DNA of 37,524 nt from Firmicutes bacterium UBA2598 (GTDB taxonomy: Bacteria; Bacillota; PH28-bin88): the NCBI GenBank assembly GCA_002339345.1, contig DDKM01000072.1, positions 13,357 through 50,880 on the forward strand, in the 5' to 3' direction. Of this stretch, positions 26,276 through 34,802 are shown piece by piece. Position 1 is the first letter of the stretch. Every line of letters starts with the position of its first letter. Both the position numbers and the translations under genes were made by a program. The notes below the pieces were generated by a model. That model saw only the letters and a list, made by a program, of their open reading frames with translations, was not told the DNA's origin and made no database searches.

Positions 26276-27859
26276 TTAATCCAGGACATACACGTTATGC
26301 AGTCGCTCCACCCCGGTGGCATGGGGCACATAACCCCGCACACCCCGCCGTGCCACCACCGCCGGTGTGGTATGCACCAGCGGCACCCAGGGCGCGTCCT
26401 GGTGAATGATTTCCTGGGCCCGGGCATAAAGCCCGGCCCTGACCTGTTTATTGGTTTCCGTCTGGGCCGCCGCCAGCAGGTTATGCACCTGCTCGCTGCG
26501 GTAAAAGGCCACATTGCCGGCTCTGCCCTTTTCGGCATTGGTCTTGTCCAGCAGTACATAAAGGAAATTTCCAGGATCACCGGTGTCCCCCGTCCACCCC
26601 AGCAATGCCATATCGTGTTCCCCGTTTTGCAGTTTCCTGATGTAAACAGGCCAGTCATAGGTCACAATCCTAACCCTGATCCCCACCTCCTCCAGATCCG
26701 CTGCAATGGCCCGGGCTAACTCCAAGGGTTGGGGCATATAGGGCCGGGGATTGGCCATGGCCCAAAGGGTGGTGCTGAAACCGGCGGCCAAACCCGCCTC
26801 CGCCAGTAGTTTGCGGGCCATGTCCGGATCGTAGGGATAAGGGCGGATGCTGTCATTGTAGCCCCACACCGAAGGCGGAAGGGGATTTTTGGCCTCCTTG
26901 GCTAAACCGCCAAAGTAGTTATTCACAAGCCAGTCCTTGTTTACCGCATAATTTATCGCCTGCCGTACCCGGGCATCCTGAAAGGGCCACCGGTCATTGT
27001 TCATGGCCAGGTATCCCACATTCAAGCTGGGCCGCAGCATAATCCGAAGCAGAGAGGGCTGGTTGCGGGCTTGGGCCAGGTCTTCGGCGTTCAGGCCGTC
27101 CGCCACATCTATATCCCCCTTCAGAAGGGCCTGAAAGCGCTCGCCATTATCCGGCAGGGTCCGGAAAACCACCCTTTGCAGGCGCGGCCGGCCGCCCCAG
27201 TAATCCGGATTGGCCACCAGGGTAATGGATGCTCCCTCCACCCATTCCTCCAGCCGAAAGGGACCGGTTCCCACCGGGTGCCGGCCAAAATCCTTCCCGT
27301 ACTTCCCGATGGCGGCAGGGCTGGCGATACCAAAGGAAAAGTTGGCCAGGTTGGCCAGAAAGGCGGCCATGGGCTCGGCCAAGGTGATGCGCACCTCCAG
27401 GGGACCGGCAGCCTCCACCCTGGTAACCAGGCCGGGGTAGCCCCCAAACATGTACCCCCAATAGGGGAAATTTCCCTGGTGAAAGGGATGGTTGGGATCC
27501 ATCCATCGCTGGAAATTGAAAACAACCGCCTCGGCGTTGAATTGGGTGCCGTCATGGAAGCGCACCCCCGGACGGAGATAAAAGGTCCAGGTACGGTGGT
27601 CATCGGACACCGACCAACCGGTGGCCAGCCCGGGCCGGATTTCCAGGCTGTCCGGATGGTATTCCACTAGTGTTTCATAGAGGTTTACCGTCACCCGGGC
27701 GGATTCGCCATCGGTGGCATTGGCCGGGTCAAGGGTAATGGCATCACTCCCCCGGCCCACTACCAGCACCTGCTCCCCAGCCGGCTCACCGGTTATAAAC
27801 CAGGTCAAACCCAGCAAAACAAGGGGGACCATCAAAAGCACCAGACGGCTAGCCTTCAT
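26276..27859 (-). CDS. Orphan peptide/nickel-type ABC solute-binding protein
   Basis: The 527-residue protein of the SBP_bac_5 family shows ITLDPANATDGESARVTVN, TFYLRPGVRFHDGTQFN, HPVGTGPFRLEEW and DARVRQAINYAVNKDWL. The N terminus MKASRLVLLMVPLVLLGLTW is a hydrophobic signal or anchor without a lipobox Cys, so it may remain membrane-anchored. No permease or ATPase genes follow. Instead the operon continues with a lipoprotein, a histidine kinase and a response regulator. It could share one of the neighbouring dpp transporters or act as the sensing subunit of the two-component system. The ATG at 27859 has GTGAGGT upstream. It is the first gene of its operon, and no convincing promoter was found in 27860-27950. 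Confidence 0.9.
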   Translation of the reverse strand: MKASRLVLLMVPLVLLGLTWFITGEPAGEQVLVVGRGSDAITLDPANATDGESARVTVNLYETLVEYHPDSLEIRPGLATGWSVSDDHRTWTFYLRPGVRFHDGTQFNAEAVVFNFQRWMDPNHPFHQGNFPYWGYMFGGYPGLVTRVEAAGPLEVRITLAEPMAAFLANLANFSFGIASPAAIGKYGKDFGRHPVGTGPFRLEEWVEGASITLVANPDYWGGRPRLQRVVFRTLPDNGERFQALLKGDIDVADGLNAEDLAQARNQPSLLRIMLRPSLNVGYLAMNNDRWPFQDARVRQAINYAVNKDWLVNNYFGGLAKEAKNPLPPSVWGYNDSIRPYPYDPDMARKLLAEAGLAAGFSTTLWAMANPRPYMPQPLELARAIAADLEEVGIRVRIVTYDWPVYIRKLQNGEHDMALLGWTGDTGDPGNFLYVLLDKTNAEKGRAGNVAFYRSEQVHNLLAAAQTETNKQVRAGLYARAQEIIHQDAPWVPLVHTTPAVVARRGVRGYVPHATGVERLHNVYVLD

Positions 27860-27953
27860 TACCTCACCACCACCGGTAATACTCTAAAATGGGGGGTTTT
27901 TATTAATTTTTCTCTTTGTCCGGAACATTCTCCTGCTTTTTGACCACAGAAAA

Positions 27954-27974
27954 AGCCCCCTGCCACAGGGGGCT
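27954..27974 (-). terminator. Rho-independent terminator of the histidine operon and its tail ORF
   Basis: AGCCCCCTG (27954-27962) and CAGGGGGCT (27966-27974) form a perfect 9-bp stem with a three-base loop. On the minus strand it is followed by TTTTTCT. It lies ten bases after the stop of the 52-residue ORF and is a textbook terminator. Confidence 0.9.
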
Positions 27975-27983
27975 AGCCTTTTC

Positions 27984-28142
27984 CTACTTGTGTTTGCCCT
28001 GGCCGTCCACCTCAACCTCCCTGACCCGCTGGTAATTGGGCCGGAAGTCCTGATCCGCCGGGGATAAATCCCTTCCCGTCCGCATCCCCGTTCCTTTTTT
28101 GGGGTTCAAATCCGGCCGGTTGTTCTTGTTACCCTGCGCCAC
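27984..28142 (-). CDS. Small 52-residue basic protein at the end of the histidine operon
   Basis: A frame starting with GTG at 28142 and ending with TAG at 27984-27986 encodes 52 residues, starting MAQGNKNNRPDLNPKKGTG and ending in QGKHK. It has an excellent ribosome site (GGGAGGTGA) with good spacing. It lies between hisIE (63 bases upstream) and the operon terminator (ten bases downstream). The product is hydrophilic and rich in Asn, Lys, Arg, Gly and Pro, without membrane segments or cysteines. I do not recognise it. It is probably disordered and could be an RNA- or protein-binding peptide. The position suggests cotranscription with the his genes. Confidence 0.6.
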   Translation of the reverse strand: MAQGNKNNRPDLNPKKGTGMRTGRDLSPADQDFRPNYQRVREVEVDGQGKHK

Positions 28143-28155
28143 CCGCCATCACCTC

Positions 28156-28178
28156 CCATTCCTAGTATGAAGGAATGG
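28156..28178 (-). promoter_or_regulatory. Hairpin overlapping the ribosome site of the small ORF
   Basis: CCATTCCT (28156-28163) and AGGAATGG (28171-28178) form a perfect 8-bp stem with a seven-base loop in the hisIE to small-ORF gap. On the minus strand the right arm runs into the GGGAGG ribosome site by two bases. It is not followed by a T run. It could lower translation of the ORF or be an RNA processing site. Confidence 0.5.
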
Positions 28179-28205
28179 TTTACCTTTTATGCAAAAACTC
28201 CCGGT

Positions 28206-28874
28206 CTAACGGCGCCGGCGCAGTTCATCCAGCACTTCCGCCAAGGAAAGGTCCTGGTGGGCCATCAAGACCATGGCGTGGTACCAAAGGTCGGCCATCT
28301 CATAACGGATTTCCTCCAGGCGGTGATTCTTGGCGGCAATGACCACCTCGGTGGCTTCCTCACCCAGCTTTTTTAAAATCTTGTCCAGACCGGACCGGAA
28401 CAGGTAAGTGGTATAGGAACCTTCCGGCAGTTCCGCCTTGCGCTGCTCAATCACTGCAGCCAGTTCCGCCAGGATCCGGAAATCTTCGATCACCGGGGGC
28501 CCCCCTGGACCGCCTGGTAGCCGTTCAATTTCACCATCCTGCTGCAACCGGTTATGGAAACAGGAACGTTCACCCTGGTGGCAGGCTACCCCCTGTTGAT
28601 CCACCCGTAAAAGCAGGGTGTCGGCATCACAGTCATGGTACACCTCCCGGATGATCTGGACGTGCCCGGAGGTAGCACCCTTATGCCACAGCTGTTTCCT
28701 GCTGCGGCTGTAAAACCAGGTCTGGCCCGTTTGCAGGGACCGCACCACCGCTTCCCTGTTCATCCACGCCACCATCAGCACTTCGCCGGATCCGGCGTCC
28801 TGTACCACCACCGGGATGAGGCCCTCGGAGTTGAACTTCAGCGCGTCTAAAAAGCCATCCTTAACCTCAAACAA
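28206..28874 (-). CDS. hisI: Bifunctional phosphoribosyl-AMP cyclohydrolase / phosphoribosyl-ATP pyrophosphatase
   Basis: The 222-residue HisIE fusion carries out steps 2 and 3 of histidine synthesis. The N-terminal cyclohydrolase half has the WYSRSRKQLWHKG-like segment (FYSRSRKQLWHKGATSGH), DCDADTLLL and CHQGERSCF with zinc-binding cysteines. The C-terminal pyrophosphatase half has SYTTYLFRSGLDKILKKLGEE and ATEVVIAAKN, with metal-binding Glu residues. The start TTG at 28874 is favoured because GGAGGTG lies seven bases upstream. It overlaps the hisF stop by eight bases. The longer frame from 28892 is inside hisF. It is the last known his gene of the operon. Confidence 0.93.
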   Translation of the reverse strand: MFEVKDGFLDALKFNSEGLIPVVVQDAGSGEVLMVAWMNREAVVRSLQTGQTWFYSRSRKQLWHKGATSGHVQIIREVYHDCDADTLLLRVDQQGVACHQGERSCFHNRLQQDGEIERLPGGPGGPPVIEDFRILAELAAVIEQRKAELPEGSYTTYLFRSGLDKILKKLGEEATEVVIAAKNHRLEEIRYEMADLWYHAMVLMAHQDLSLAEVLDELRRRR

Positions 28875-29631
28875 TGCTGCGCACCTCCACACCCCGTTCC
28901 GCCAGGTATGCCTTGGCCTCCCTGATGGAATGCTGACCGTAATGAAAAATGGATGCGGCCAGGACGGCGTCCGCCTGCCCTGCCGTCAGGCCTTCGTAAA
29001 GATGGACCAGGGAGCCTACCCCACCGGAGGCGATGACCGGGATGCCCACCCTGCTACTCACCAATCGGGTAAGGGCCAGGTCATACCCGTCCTTGGTACC
29101 ATCCCTATCCATACTGGTTAAAAGAATCTCCCCCGCCCCCAGGGCCTCCACTTTCCTCACCCATGCCAACACATCCATGCCGGTGGGAGTACGCCCCCCG
29201 TGAATATAGACCTCCCAGCGTTCCTCCGCCACCTGACGGGCATCCACCGCCACCACAATGCACTGGCTGCCGAACTTCCTGGCGGCATCCCGCACCAGGT
29301 GGGGATTTTGCACAGCGGCGGTGTTCAGGGATACCTTATCCGCCCCTGCCTGCAGCATCTGCCTGATATCATCCACGTTACGCAGCCCGCCGCCTACGGT
29401 GAATGGGATAAAAACCTCTTCAGCGGTCCGCCGGACCACCTCATGCATGATCTGGCGGGCCTCCGAGGATGCTGTGATATCAAGGAAAACCAGCTCATCT
29501 GCCCCTTCCCGGTCATACTGGGCGGCCAGCTCCACCGGGTCACCGGCGTCCCTTAAATTAATAAAATTTGTCCCTTTAACCACCCGCCCGGCATGGACAT
29601 CCAGGCAGGGGATGATGCGCTTGGTCAGCAT
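28867..29631 (-). CDS. hisF: Imidazole glycerol phosphate synthase cyclase subunit
   Basis: The 254-residue (beta/alpha)8 barrel starts LTKRIIPCLDVHAGRVVKG with catalytic Asp11 (CLDV). The second catalytic Asp lies in SMDRDGTKDGYD at about 130. It joins the ammonia released by HisH to PRFAR, giving IGP and AICAR. The length and both phosphate-binding loops are normal. It overlaps hisA by seven bases. Confidence 0.96.
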   Translation of the reverse strand: MLTKRIIPCLDVHAGRVVKGTNFINLRDAGDPVELAAQYDREGADELVFLDITASSEARQIMHEVVRRTAEEVFIPFTVGGGLRNVDDIRQMLQAGADKVSLNTAAVQNPHLVRDAARKFGSQCIVVAVDARQVAEERWEVYIHGGRTPTGMDVLAWVRKVEALGAGEILLTSMDRDGTKDGYDLALTRLVSSRVGIPVIASGGVGSLVHLYEGLTAGQADAVLAASIFHYGQHSIREAKAYLAERGVEVRSIV

Positions 29632-30371
29632 GCCCCGCCCTCCCCGGTGCCCGCCGCCACCGCCAGCGCTTCCCGCAGGTTAATGGACCCGGTATAGAGG
29701 GATTTACCCAGAATAACCCCCTCCACGCCAAGGGGCTCCAGGTCCGCCACCAGCCGGATGTCGTTCAAGGTGGCCACACCACCGGAGGCAATAATCTTCA
29801 GGCCGGAGTTGATGGCCAATTCGGCGGTTTTTTCCAGGTTGGGACCAGCCATGGTCCCGTCCCGGCGGGTATCGGTATAAATCACCCTGGTGACACCCAG
29901 GGCCCGCACTTCACGCGCCAGTTCCAGGGCGGTTTTTTCCACCGTGGCCGCCCAGCCCTCCACCGCCACCTTGCCGTACTTGCTGTCAATACCGACCACG
30001 ATGGCTTCCCCGAAGGCCTGGCAGGCCTCTGCCACCAGGTCAGGGTGGGAAATGGCCGCTGTGCCGAGAATCACCCTTGCCACCCCCAGATCCAGCAAGC
30101 GCACAATGGTCTCCATGGACCGAATGCCGCCACCTACCTGTACCGGAATGTCCACCTCCCCCACAATGGCCTGGATCACCTCCAGGTTGCGGGGAGCCCC
30201 GGCAAAGGCTCCATCCAGATCCACCAGGTGCAACATGGCCGCTCCCATCTCCGCCCAGCCGCAGGCCACCGCCACCGGGTCATCGGAAAAGACCGTTTCA
30301 TCCTCTAACCGACCCTGGTATAGCCGCACACACCGGCCCTCCCGCAAATCTATGGCCGGGATCACTAACAT
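29625..30371 (-). CDS. hisA: ProFAR isomerase
   Basis: The 248-residue barrel begins MLVIPAIDLREGRCVRLYQG with catalytic Asp8. The second Asp is in YTDTRRDGTMAGPN. It isomerises ProFAR to PRFAR. The ATG at 30371 overlaps the hisH stop by seven bases. The longer frame to 30416 lies within hisH and is not favoured. Confidence 0.95.
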   Translation of the reverse strand: MLVIPAIDLREGRCVRLYQGRLEDETVFSDDPVAVACGWAEMGAAMLHLVDLDGAFAGAPRNLEVIQAIVGEVDIPVQVGGGIRSMETIVRLLDLGVARVILGTAAISHPDLVAEACQAFGEAIVVGIDSKYGKVAVEGWAATVEKTALELAREVRALGVTRVIYTDTRRDGTMAGPNLEKTAELAINSGLKIIASGGVATLNDIRLVADLEPLGVEGVILGKSLYTGSINLREALAVAAGTGEGGAC

Positions 30372-30976
30372 GACACCACCAACTCCCCAAAATTTTTCAG
30401 CAGGGCAAGACCCCACCGGCTGCTCTTTTCCGGATGGAACTGCACGCCGTAAAGATTGCCCCTGGCCACCACGGAACTAAAGGGAATCCCGTACTCCGTC
30501 ACCCCGGCGGTGATGGCAGCATCCCCTGGTGACACATAATATGAGTGCACAAAATAAAAATCCGTTTCCTCCGGGATACCTGCCAGCAAGGGGCATGCCC
30601 CCTGGGGCCGCACCTGGTTCCAGCCCATATGCGGTATTTTTAGACCGGGCGGCAGCCGGAGCACCCGGCCGGGCAGCAAGCCAAGGCCCTGGTGTTCCCC
30701 GTCCTCCTCACTGGATTCAAACAAAAGCTGCATACCCAAACAGATGCCCAGCAACGGCCTGCCGGATGTGGCAAATTGCTGCATCGCCTGGACCAGGCCT
30801 CCCTGGTGGAGGTTGGCCATGGCATCGGCAAAGGCACCCACCCCGGGCAGCACCACCCCGCCCGCTACCTCCACCACCTGGGGATCACTGGTGATGGAGG
30901 CCTGGTAACCCAGTTTTTCCAAGGCCTTTTGGACACTGCGCAAATTACCCATCCCGTAATCCACAATCGCGATCAA
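30365..30976 (-). CDS. hisH: Imidazole glycerol phosphate synthase glutaminase subunit
   Basis: The 203-residue class I glutamine amidotransferase starts MIAIVDYGMGNLRSVQKAL. The catalytic triad Cys is in LLGICLGMQLLF, and the His and Glu are in VQFHPEKSS. It supplies ammonia to HisF. The start is TTG at 30976 with GGGGGAG seven bases upstream. It is 14 bases after hisB. Confidence 0.95.
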   Translation of the reverse strand: MIAIVDYGMGNLRSVQKALEKLGYQASITSDPQVVEVAGGVVLPGVGAFADAMANLHQGGLVQAMQQFATSGRPLLGICLGMQLLFESSEEDGEHQGLGLLPGRVLRLPPGLKIPHMGWNQVRPQGACPLLAGIPEETDFYFVHSYYVSPGDAAITAGVTEYGIPFSSVVARGNLYGVQFHPEKSSRWGLALLKNFGELVVSC

Positions 30977-30990
30977 ACTATTACTCCCCC

Positions 30991-31581
30991 CTATACCAGG
31001 ATGCCCTTGGTGGAGGGGATACCCACCACCCGGGGATCAATGGCCAGGGCTTCCCGCAGCGCCCTGCCAAGGCCTTTGCACACCGCTTCCAGGATGTGAT
31101 GGCTGTTGCGACCGGCCAACTGGCGGACATGCAGGGTGATTCCCGCCTGCACGGTCAGGGCCCGCAGGAACTCCTCCATCAGTTCGGTATCGAAATCACC
31201 CAGCCGCCCGGCAGGAACGGTCAACTCACAAGCAAGGTAGGGTCGACCACTTAAATCCAGCACTACCTGTACCAGGGCCTCATCCATGGGGATGACGGCA
31301 TGACCATAGCGATTTACCCCCTGCCGGTCACCCATGGCCTGACGCAGGGCGGTACCCAGCACAATGCCCACATCCTCTACGGTATGATGGCCGTCCACCT
31401 GCAAGTCGCCCCTGGCCTGCAGGTCCAGGTCCATCAGACCATGCCTGGCCAACAGTTCCAGCATGTGATCGAAAAAGGGAATCCCGGTCCGGATTGCCGC
31501 CTTTCCGGTTCCATCAATATTCAAGCACAGGTTAATGTCCGTTTCCCTGGTTTGACGGTTCACCGATGCCGTACGTCCCAC
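30991..31581 (-). CDS. hisB: Imidazoleglycerol-phosphate dehydratase
   Basis: The 196-residue dehydratase has FFDHMLELLARHG, GHHTVEDVG and NSHHILEAVCKG, the paired His/Glu metal sites of the family. It has the single-domain form, without the phosphatase domain found in enterobacteria. The GTG at 31581 is supported by a GGGAGGGG site, and the protein starts MGRTASVNRQTRETDI as usual. The frame continues upstream to 31839 within hisD and is not coding there. Confidence 0.95.
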   Translation of the reverse strand: MGRTASVNRQTRETDINLCLNIDGTGKAAIRTGIPFFDHMLELLARHGLMDLDLQARGDLQVDGHHTVEDVGIVLGTALRQAMGDRQGVNRYGHAVIPMDEALVQVVLDLSGRPYLACELTVPAGRLGDFDTELMEEFLRALTVQAGITLHVRQLAGRNSHHILEAVCKGLGRALREALAIDPRVVGIPSTKGILV

Positions 31582-31600
31582 ATTGCCCCCCCTCCCTGTA

Positions 31601-32935
31601 TTACCGCACTTTCTGCCGGTCATTGGCCCCACCCAGTTCCTCCAGACGCACCTGCACCGCCCGGGCATGGGCAAACAGTCCCTCCACTTCCGCCAGCCGC
31701 ACCACATCCGGTCCCTGGGCCAGCATGGCACCGGCGCTGCCGGCGATAACCGAAATGCGTTTGACAAAGGCCTCCACCCCCAGGGGTGAGTAAAAGCGTG
31801 CGGTGCCGCCGGTGGGCAGGATGTGATTAGGCCCGGCATAATAGTCCCCCAGGGGTTCCGGGGCGTAAGGACCCAGGAAAACCGCGCCGGCGTTTTTTAT
31901 CCGTCCCAGCCAAGCCCACGGGTCCGCCACCATCAGTTCCAGGTGTTCCGGGGCAAAGGTGTTGGCCAGTTCCACCGCCTGGGCCAGGTCTGCGGTAATC
32001 ACCGCCGCGCCAAAGGTGCCGATGGATTGGGCGGCCACCTCCCGCCGGGGCAGTAGGGCCAGTTGACGGGCCAATTCCTCCTGTACCCCTTGGGCCAGGG
32101 ACCGGGAAGGGGTGATGAGCAGGGCGGAGGCCAGGGGATCGTGCTCCGCCTGGGAAAGCAGGTCCGCCGCCACAAAGGCGGGGTTGGCTGTGTCATCCGC
32201 CACCACCAGCACCTCGCTGGGACCCGCCAGCATGTCAATATCCACCTGGCCGTACACCTGCTTTTTGGCCATGGTCACATATATGTTGCCCGGGCCGGTG
32301 ATCTTGTCCACCCGGCGGACACTTTCCGTGCCAAAGGCCAGAGCCGCCACCGCCTGGGCGCCTCCAACCTTATAAATTTCGTGTACCCCTGCTTCCGCTG
32401 CCGCCACCAGGGTATGGGGATTGATGCGGCCCTCCCGGTCCGGTGGGGTAGTCATTACAATTTCCGCCACCCCGGCCACCCGGGCCGGGATGGTGTTCAT
32501 CAAAACGGAGGACGGATAGGCGGCGGTGCCCCCGGGTACATAAACCCCAACCCGCTCCAGGGGCCGGACCAGTAGCCCAAGCACCTGCCCGCTCTTCTCC
32601 GGCTCCAGCCAGGAACGGGGTACCTGGCACCGGTGAAAGGCGGTGATGCGCTGGATGGACCGCTGCAATGCATCCAACCAGACTGGATCCACCTGCCGGT
32701 AGGCCGCTGCCATTTCCTCCTCCGATACCCGCATCCCGCCGGGGCCAAGGTCCACCCCGTCAAAGCGGCGGGTATAGCGGAGAACGGCGGCATCCCCTTC
32801 CGCCTCCACCTCCGCCAACACCAGTGCCACATCCCGGACAACCTCCGCCAGGCCGGGATAAGACTTGTGTAATAGGCTCCTTACCGCCGGATCATGGGCT
32901 TCCAGAATGCGCAACGGCGACCCGTTATCCGCCAT
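31601..32935 (-). CDS. hisD: Histidinol dehydrogenase
   Basis: The 444-residue NAD-dependent zinc enzyme oxidises histidinol to histidine. Recognisable stretches are YVPGGTAAYPSSVLMNTIPA, KITGPGNIYV, DMLAGPSEVLVVAD, LLSQAEHDP and GPNHILPTGGTARF. Length and order are normal. The ATG at 32935 overlaps the hisG stop by 11 bases. Confidence 0.95.
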   Translation of the reverse strand: MADNGSPLRILEAHDPAVRSLLHKSYPGLAEVVRDVALVLAEVEAEGDAAVLRYTRRFDGVDLGPGGMRVSEEEMAAAYRQVDPVWLDALQRSIQRITAFHRCQVPRSWLEPEKSGQVLGLLVRPLERVGVYVPGGTAAYPSSVLMNTIPARVAGVAEIVMTTPPDREGRINPHTLVAAAEAGVHEIYKVGGAQAVAALAFGTESVRRVDKITGPGNIYVTMAKKQVYGQVDIDMLAGPSEVLVVADDTANPAFVAADLLSQAEHDPLASALLITPSRSLAQGVQEELARQLALLPRREVAAQSIGTFGAAVITADLAQAVELANTFAPEHLELMVADPWAWLGRIKNAGAVFLGPYAPEPLGDYYAGPNHILPTGGTARFYSPLGVEAFVKRISVIAGSAGAMLAQGPDVVRLAEVEGLFAHARAVQVRLEELGGANDRQKVR

Positions 32936-33584
32936 TTCCCACCACTCCCTTCAATGCCTCCACCACTTCCTGCAGGCGGTGATATTTGATGCGGTAGCTG
33001 ACACGGTTGGCAATCAACCTGGCGGTGGCATGAAAGATGTCGGTCACCGCCACCAAATCGTTTTCCTGCAAGGTACGACCGGTAGAAACGATATCCACGA
33101 TCACTTCGGCCAGCCCCACCTGGGGTGCCAGTTCGATATTGCCGTGCAGTTTGACCACCTCTACCTGCATCCCCCGGCTGGCAAAGTAGTCGGCGGCCAC
33201 CCGCGGGAACTTGGTAGCCACCCGGCAGCGGTCCAAGCGGTTGAGGTCCGGGGGACCTTGCTCCCAAAAGACCCTGGGCACCGCCACCACAAAGCGGCAA
33301 TAACCGAACTTCAAATCCACCAGCTCAAAAACATCCGCCCCAGCCTCCACTATGGTGTCCTTGCCCACCACCCCCAGGTCGGCGGCGCCGTAATCCACAT
33401 AAGTAGGAATATCCGTTGGGCGGCAGATGATATATTTAATCCCTTCCCCGGGAAAATCAAAAACCAGTTTGCGTGATTCCGTTGCCACACCAGCTACCGG
33501 CAGGCCCGCCCGATCCATCACCCCAAGGGCTTCCTCTCCCAGCTTGCCCTTGGGCAGGGCAATAACCAATTGCTGCATACCCAA
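32925..33584 (-). CDS. hisG: ATP phosphoribosyltransferase, short form
   Basis: The 219-residue short-form HisG begins VIALPKGKLGEEAL and has GVVGKDTIVE and the PRPP loop VDIVSTGRTLQEN. It makes PR-ATP from ATP and PRPP, the first step. It lacks the regulatory C-terminal domain of the long form, so it needs HisZ, encoded just upstream. The start is TTG 33584 (five bases after AGGAGGAG) or ATG 33578 two codons in. Confidence 0.95.
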   Translation of the reverse strand: MGMQQLVIALPKGKLGEEALGVMDRAGLPVAGVATESRKLVFDFPGEGIKYIICRPTDIPTYVDYGAADLGVVGKDTIVEAGADVFELVDLKFGYCRFVVAVPRVFWEQGPPDLNRLDRCRVATKFPRVAADYFASRGMQVEVVKLHGNIELAPQVGLAEVIVDIVSTGRTLQENDLVAVTDIFHATARLIANRVSYRIKYHRLQEVVEALKGVVGNGG

Positions 33585-33586
33585 AC

Positions 33587-34765
33587 TTACTCCTCCTCCG
33601 GCACCACTACCATGGGGATACCCCTGTGGCGGGCCATTTCTGTCAACTGGGCGGCGGTATGCCCGACAAGGTCAACCTCCACCGCCATCCCCCGGCTGCG
33701 TAAATCCCTGGCCCGGCCCATGGCCCAGGCCAGATCACCACCACCCACCAGGCAGTCCGGCGGGGATGCTTTTTCTTCAACATTACCCGCTGCCATGAGC
33801 ACCCGTTCAATCCCCAGGGCGAAGCCGGTGGCCGGTGCGGCTGCACCGTAGCCCTCCAGCAGGCGGTCATACCGCCCGCCGCCCAAGACGGGAAAACCCA
33901 TTCCGGCGGCATAACCCTCAAAGACGATACCGGTATAATAATCAAAATCCCGCAGGATCCCCAGGTCCAAAAACACGTGTTCCGCCACCCCGTAAGCCTC
34001 CAACCCGTCCCACAGGTCCCCCAACCCGGCCAGGGCAACCCCGGCTGGCGTGTCACCCACCTGACCAATGGCTTCCGCCAGTGCTTCACGGCCGCCGTGT
34101 AAGGAAAAGAGGCGGGTAATCCGCCGGCGTTCCCCGGCGGCCACCCCGTGCCTCTCCAGCAGCACCTCCACCGAAACCATGTCCTTGCGAAACACCGCCA
34201 GCTCCAGTTCCCGTGCCGCCGCAGCATCCAGGGCCAATTCGCTCAGGATACCCCTGGCCACCGCCACCTGGCCGATGCCCACTTTGAATCCAATTAGTCC
34301 ACAGGCTTTTAGGGATTCCACCGCCAGGGCTATCACCTCGGCATCCGCCATACCACCACCCACACCCAGCAATTCCACGCCGGCCTGATAGAATTCCCGC
34401 TGCCGGCCGGCCTGGGTCTGCTCAAAGCGGAAGACATTGGCTGCATAGCACAGCCGGAGGGGCCATGGTTCGCCCTTTAGCCGCGCCCCGACCAGACGGG
34501 CAATGGGGGTGGTCATGTCCGGCCGCAGGGCGAGGATCCGCCCATGCCGGTCAATTAGCTTGAAAAGCCGGCTTTCTGCCTCCGGTGCATTACCGGCGGA
34601 CAAAGTGGACAGGTACTCAAAGGAAGGGGTGATCACTTCCCGATATCCCCACTGCCCGAACAGGCCGATGAGCCTGTTTTCCAGCAGACGTTTACGCCGT
34701 GCCTCTTCCGGCAACCAATCTTTTAACCCCTCAGGGGTCTGAGGGGTTGGCGAAGGAAAAACCAT
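33587..34765 (-). CDS. hisZ: ATP phosphoribosyltransferase regulatory subunit
   Basis: The 392-residue class II tRNA-synthetase-like protein has VITPSFEYLSTLSAG, LRPDMTTPIARLVG, FRFEQTQAGRQREFYQAGVE and YYTGIVFEGYA. It resembles HisRS but has no anticodon-binding domain and does not charge tRNA. It is the regulatory partner of short HisG and gives histidine feedback. It is the first his biosynthetic gene, with a promoter and palindrome just upstream. The start is ATG 34765 with AAGGA about nine bases upstream. Confidence 0.94.
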   Translation of the reverse strand: MVFPSPTPQTPEGLKDWLPEEARRKRLLENRLIGLFGQWGYREVITPSFEYLSTLSAGNAPEAESRLFKLIDRHGRILALRPDMTTPIARLVGARLKGEPWPLRLCYAANVFRFEQTQAGRQREFYQAGVELLGVGGGMADAEVIALAVESLKACGLIGFKVGIGQVAVARGILSELALDAAAARELELAVFRKDMVSVEVLLERHGVAAGERRRITRLFSLHGGREALAEAIGQVGDTPAGVALAGLGDLWDGLEAYGVAEHVFLDLGILRDFDYYTGIVFEGYAAGMGFPVLGGGRYDRLLEGYGAAAPATGFALGIERVLMAAGNVEEKASPPDCLVGGGDLAWAMGRARDLRSRGMAVEVDLVGHTAAQLTEMARHRGIPMVVVPEEE

Positions 34766-34776
34766 GCATCTCAGTC

Positions 34777-34792
34777 CTTTAGCATGTTAAAG
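34777..34792 (-). promoter_or_regulatory. Candidate HisR/YerC operator palindrome
   Basis: CTTTAGCATGTTAAAG is a 16-base palindrome in which 14 of 16 positions obey the symmetry. It lies 12-27 bases upstream of the hisZ start, at about +5 to +20 relative to the promoter at 34803-34831. The gene next to it codes for a TrpR-family regulator. It is therefore a likely repressor site. Confidence 0.55.
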
Positions 34793-34802
34793 TATTAACG
34801 CA

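Noticed and set aside
31582..31839. Longer hisB frame into hisD
   Set aside because: HisD coding runs in the other frame there. The GTG at 31581 has a strong ribosome site and gives normal HisB length.
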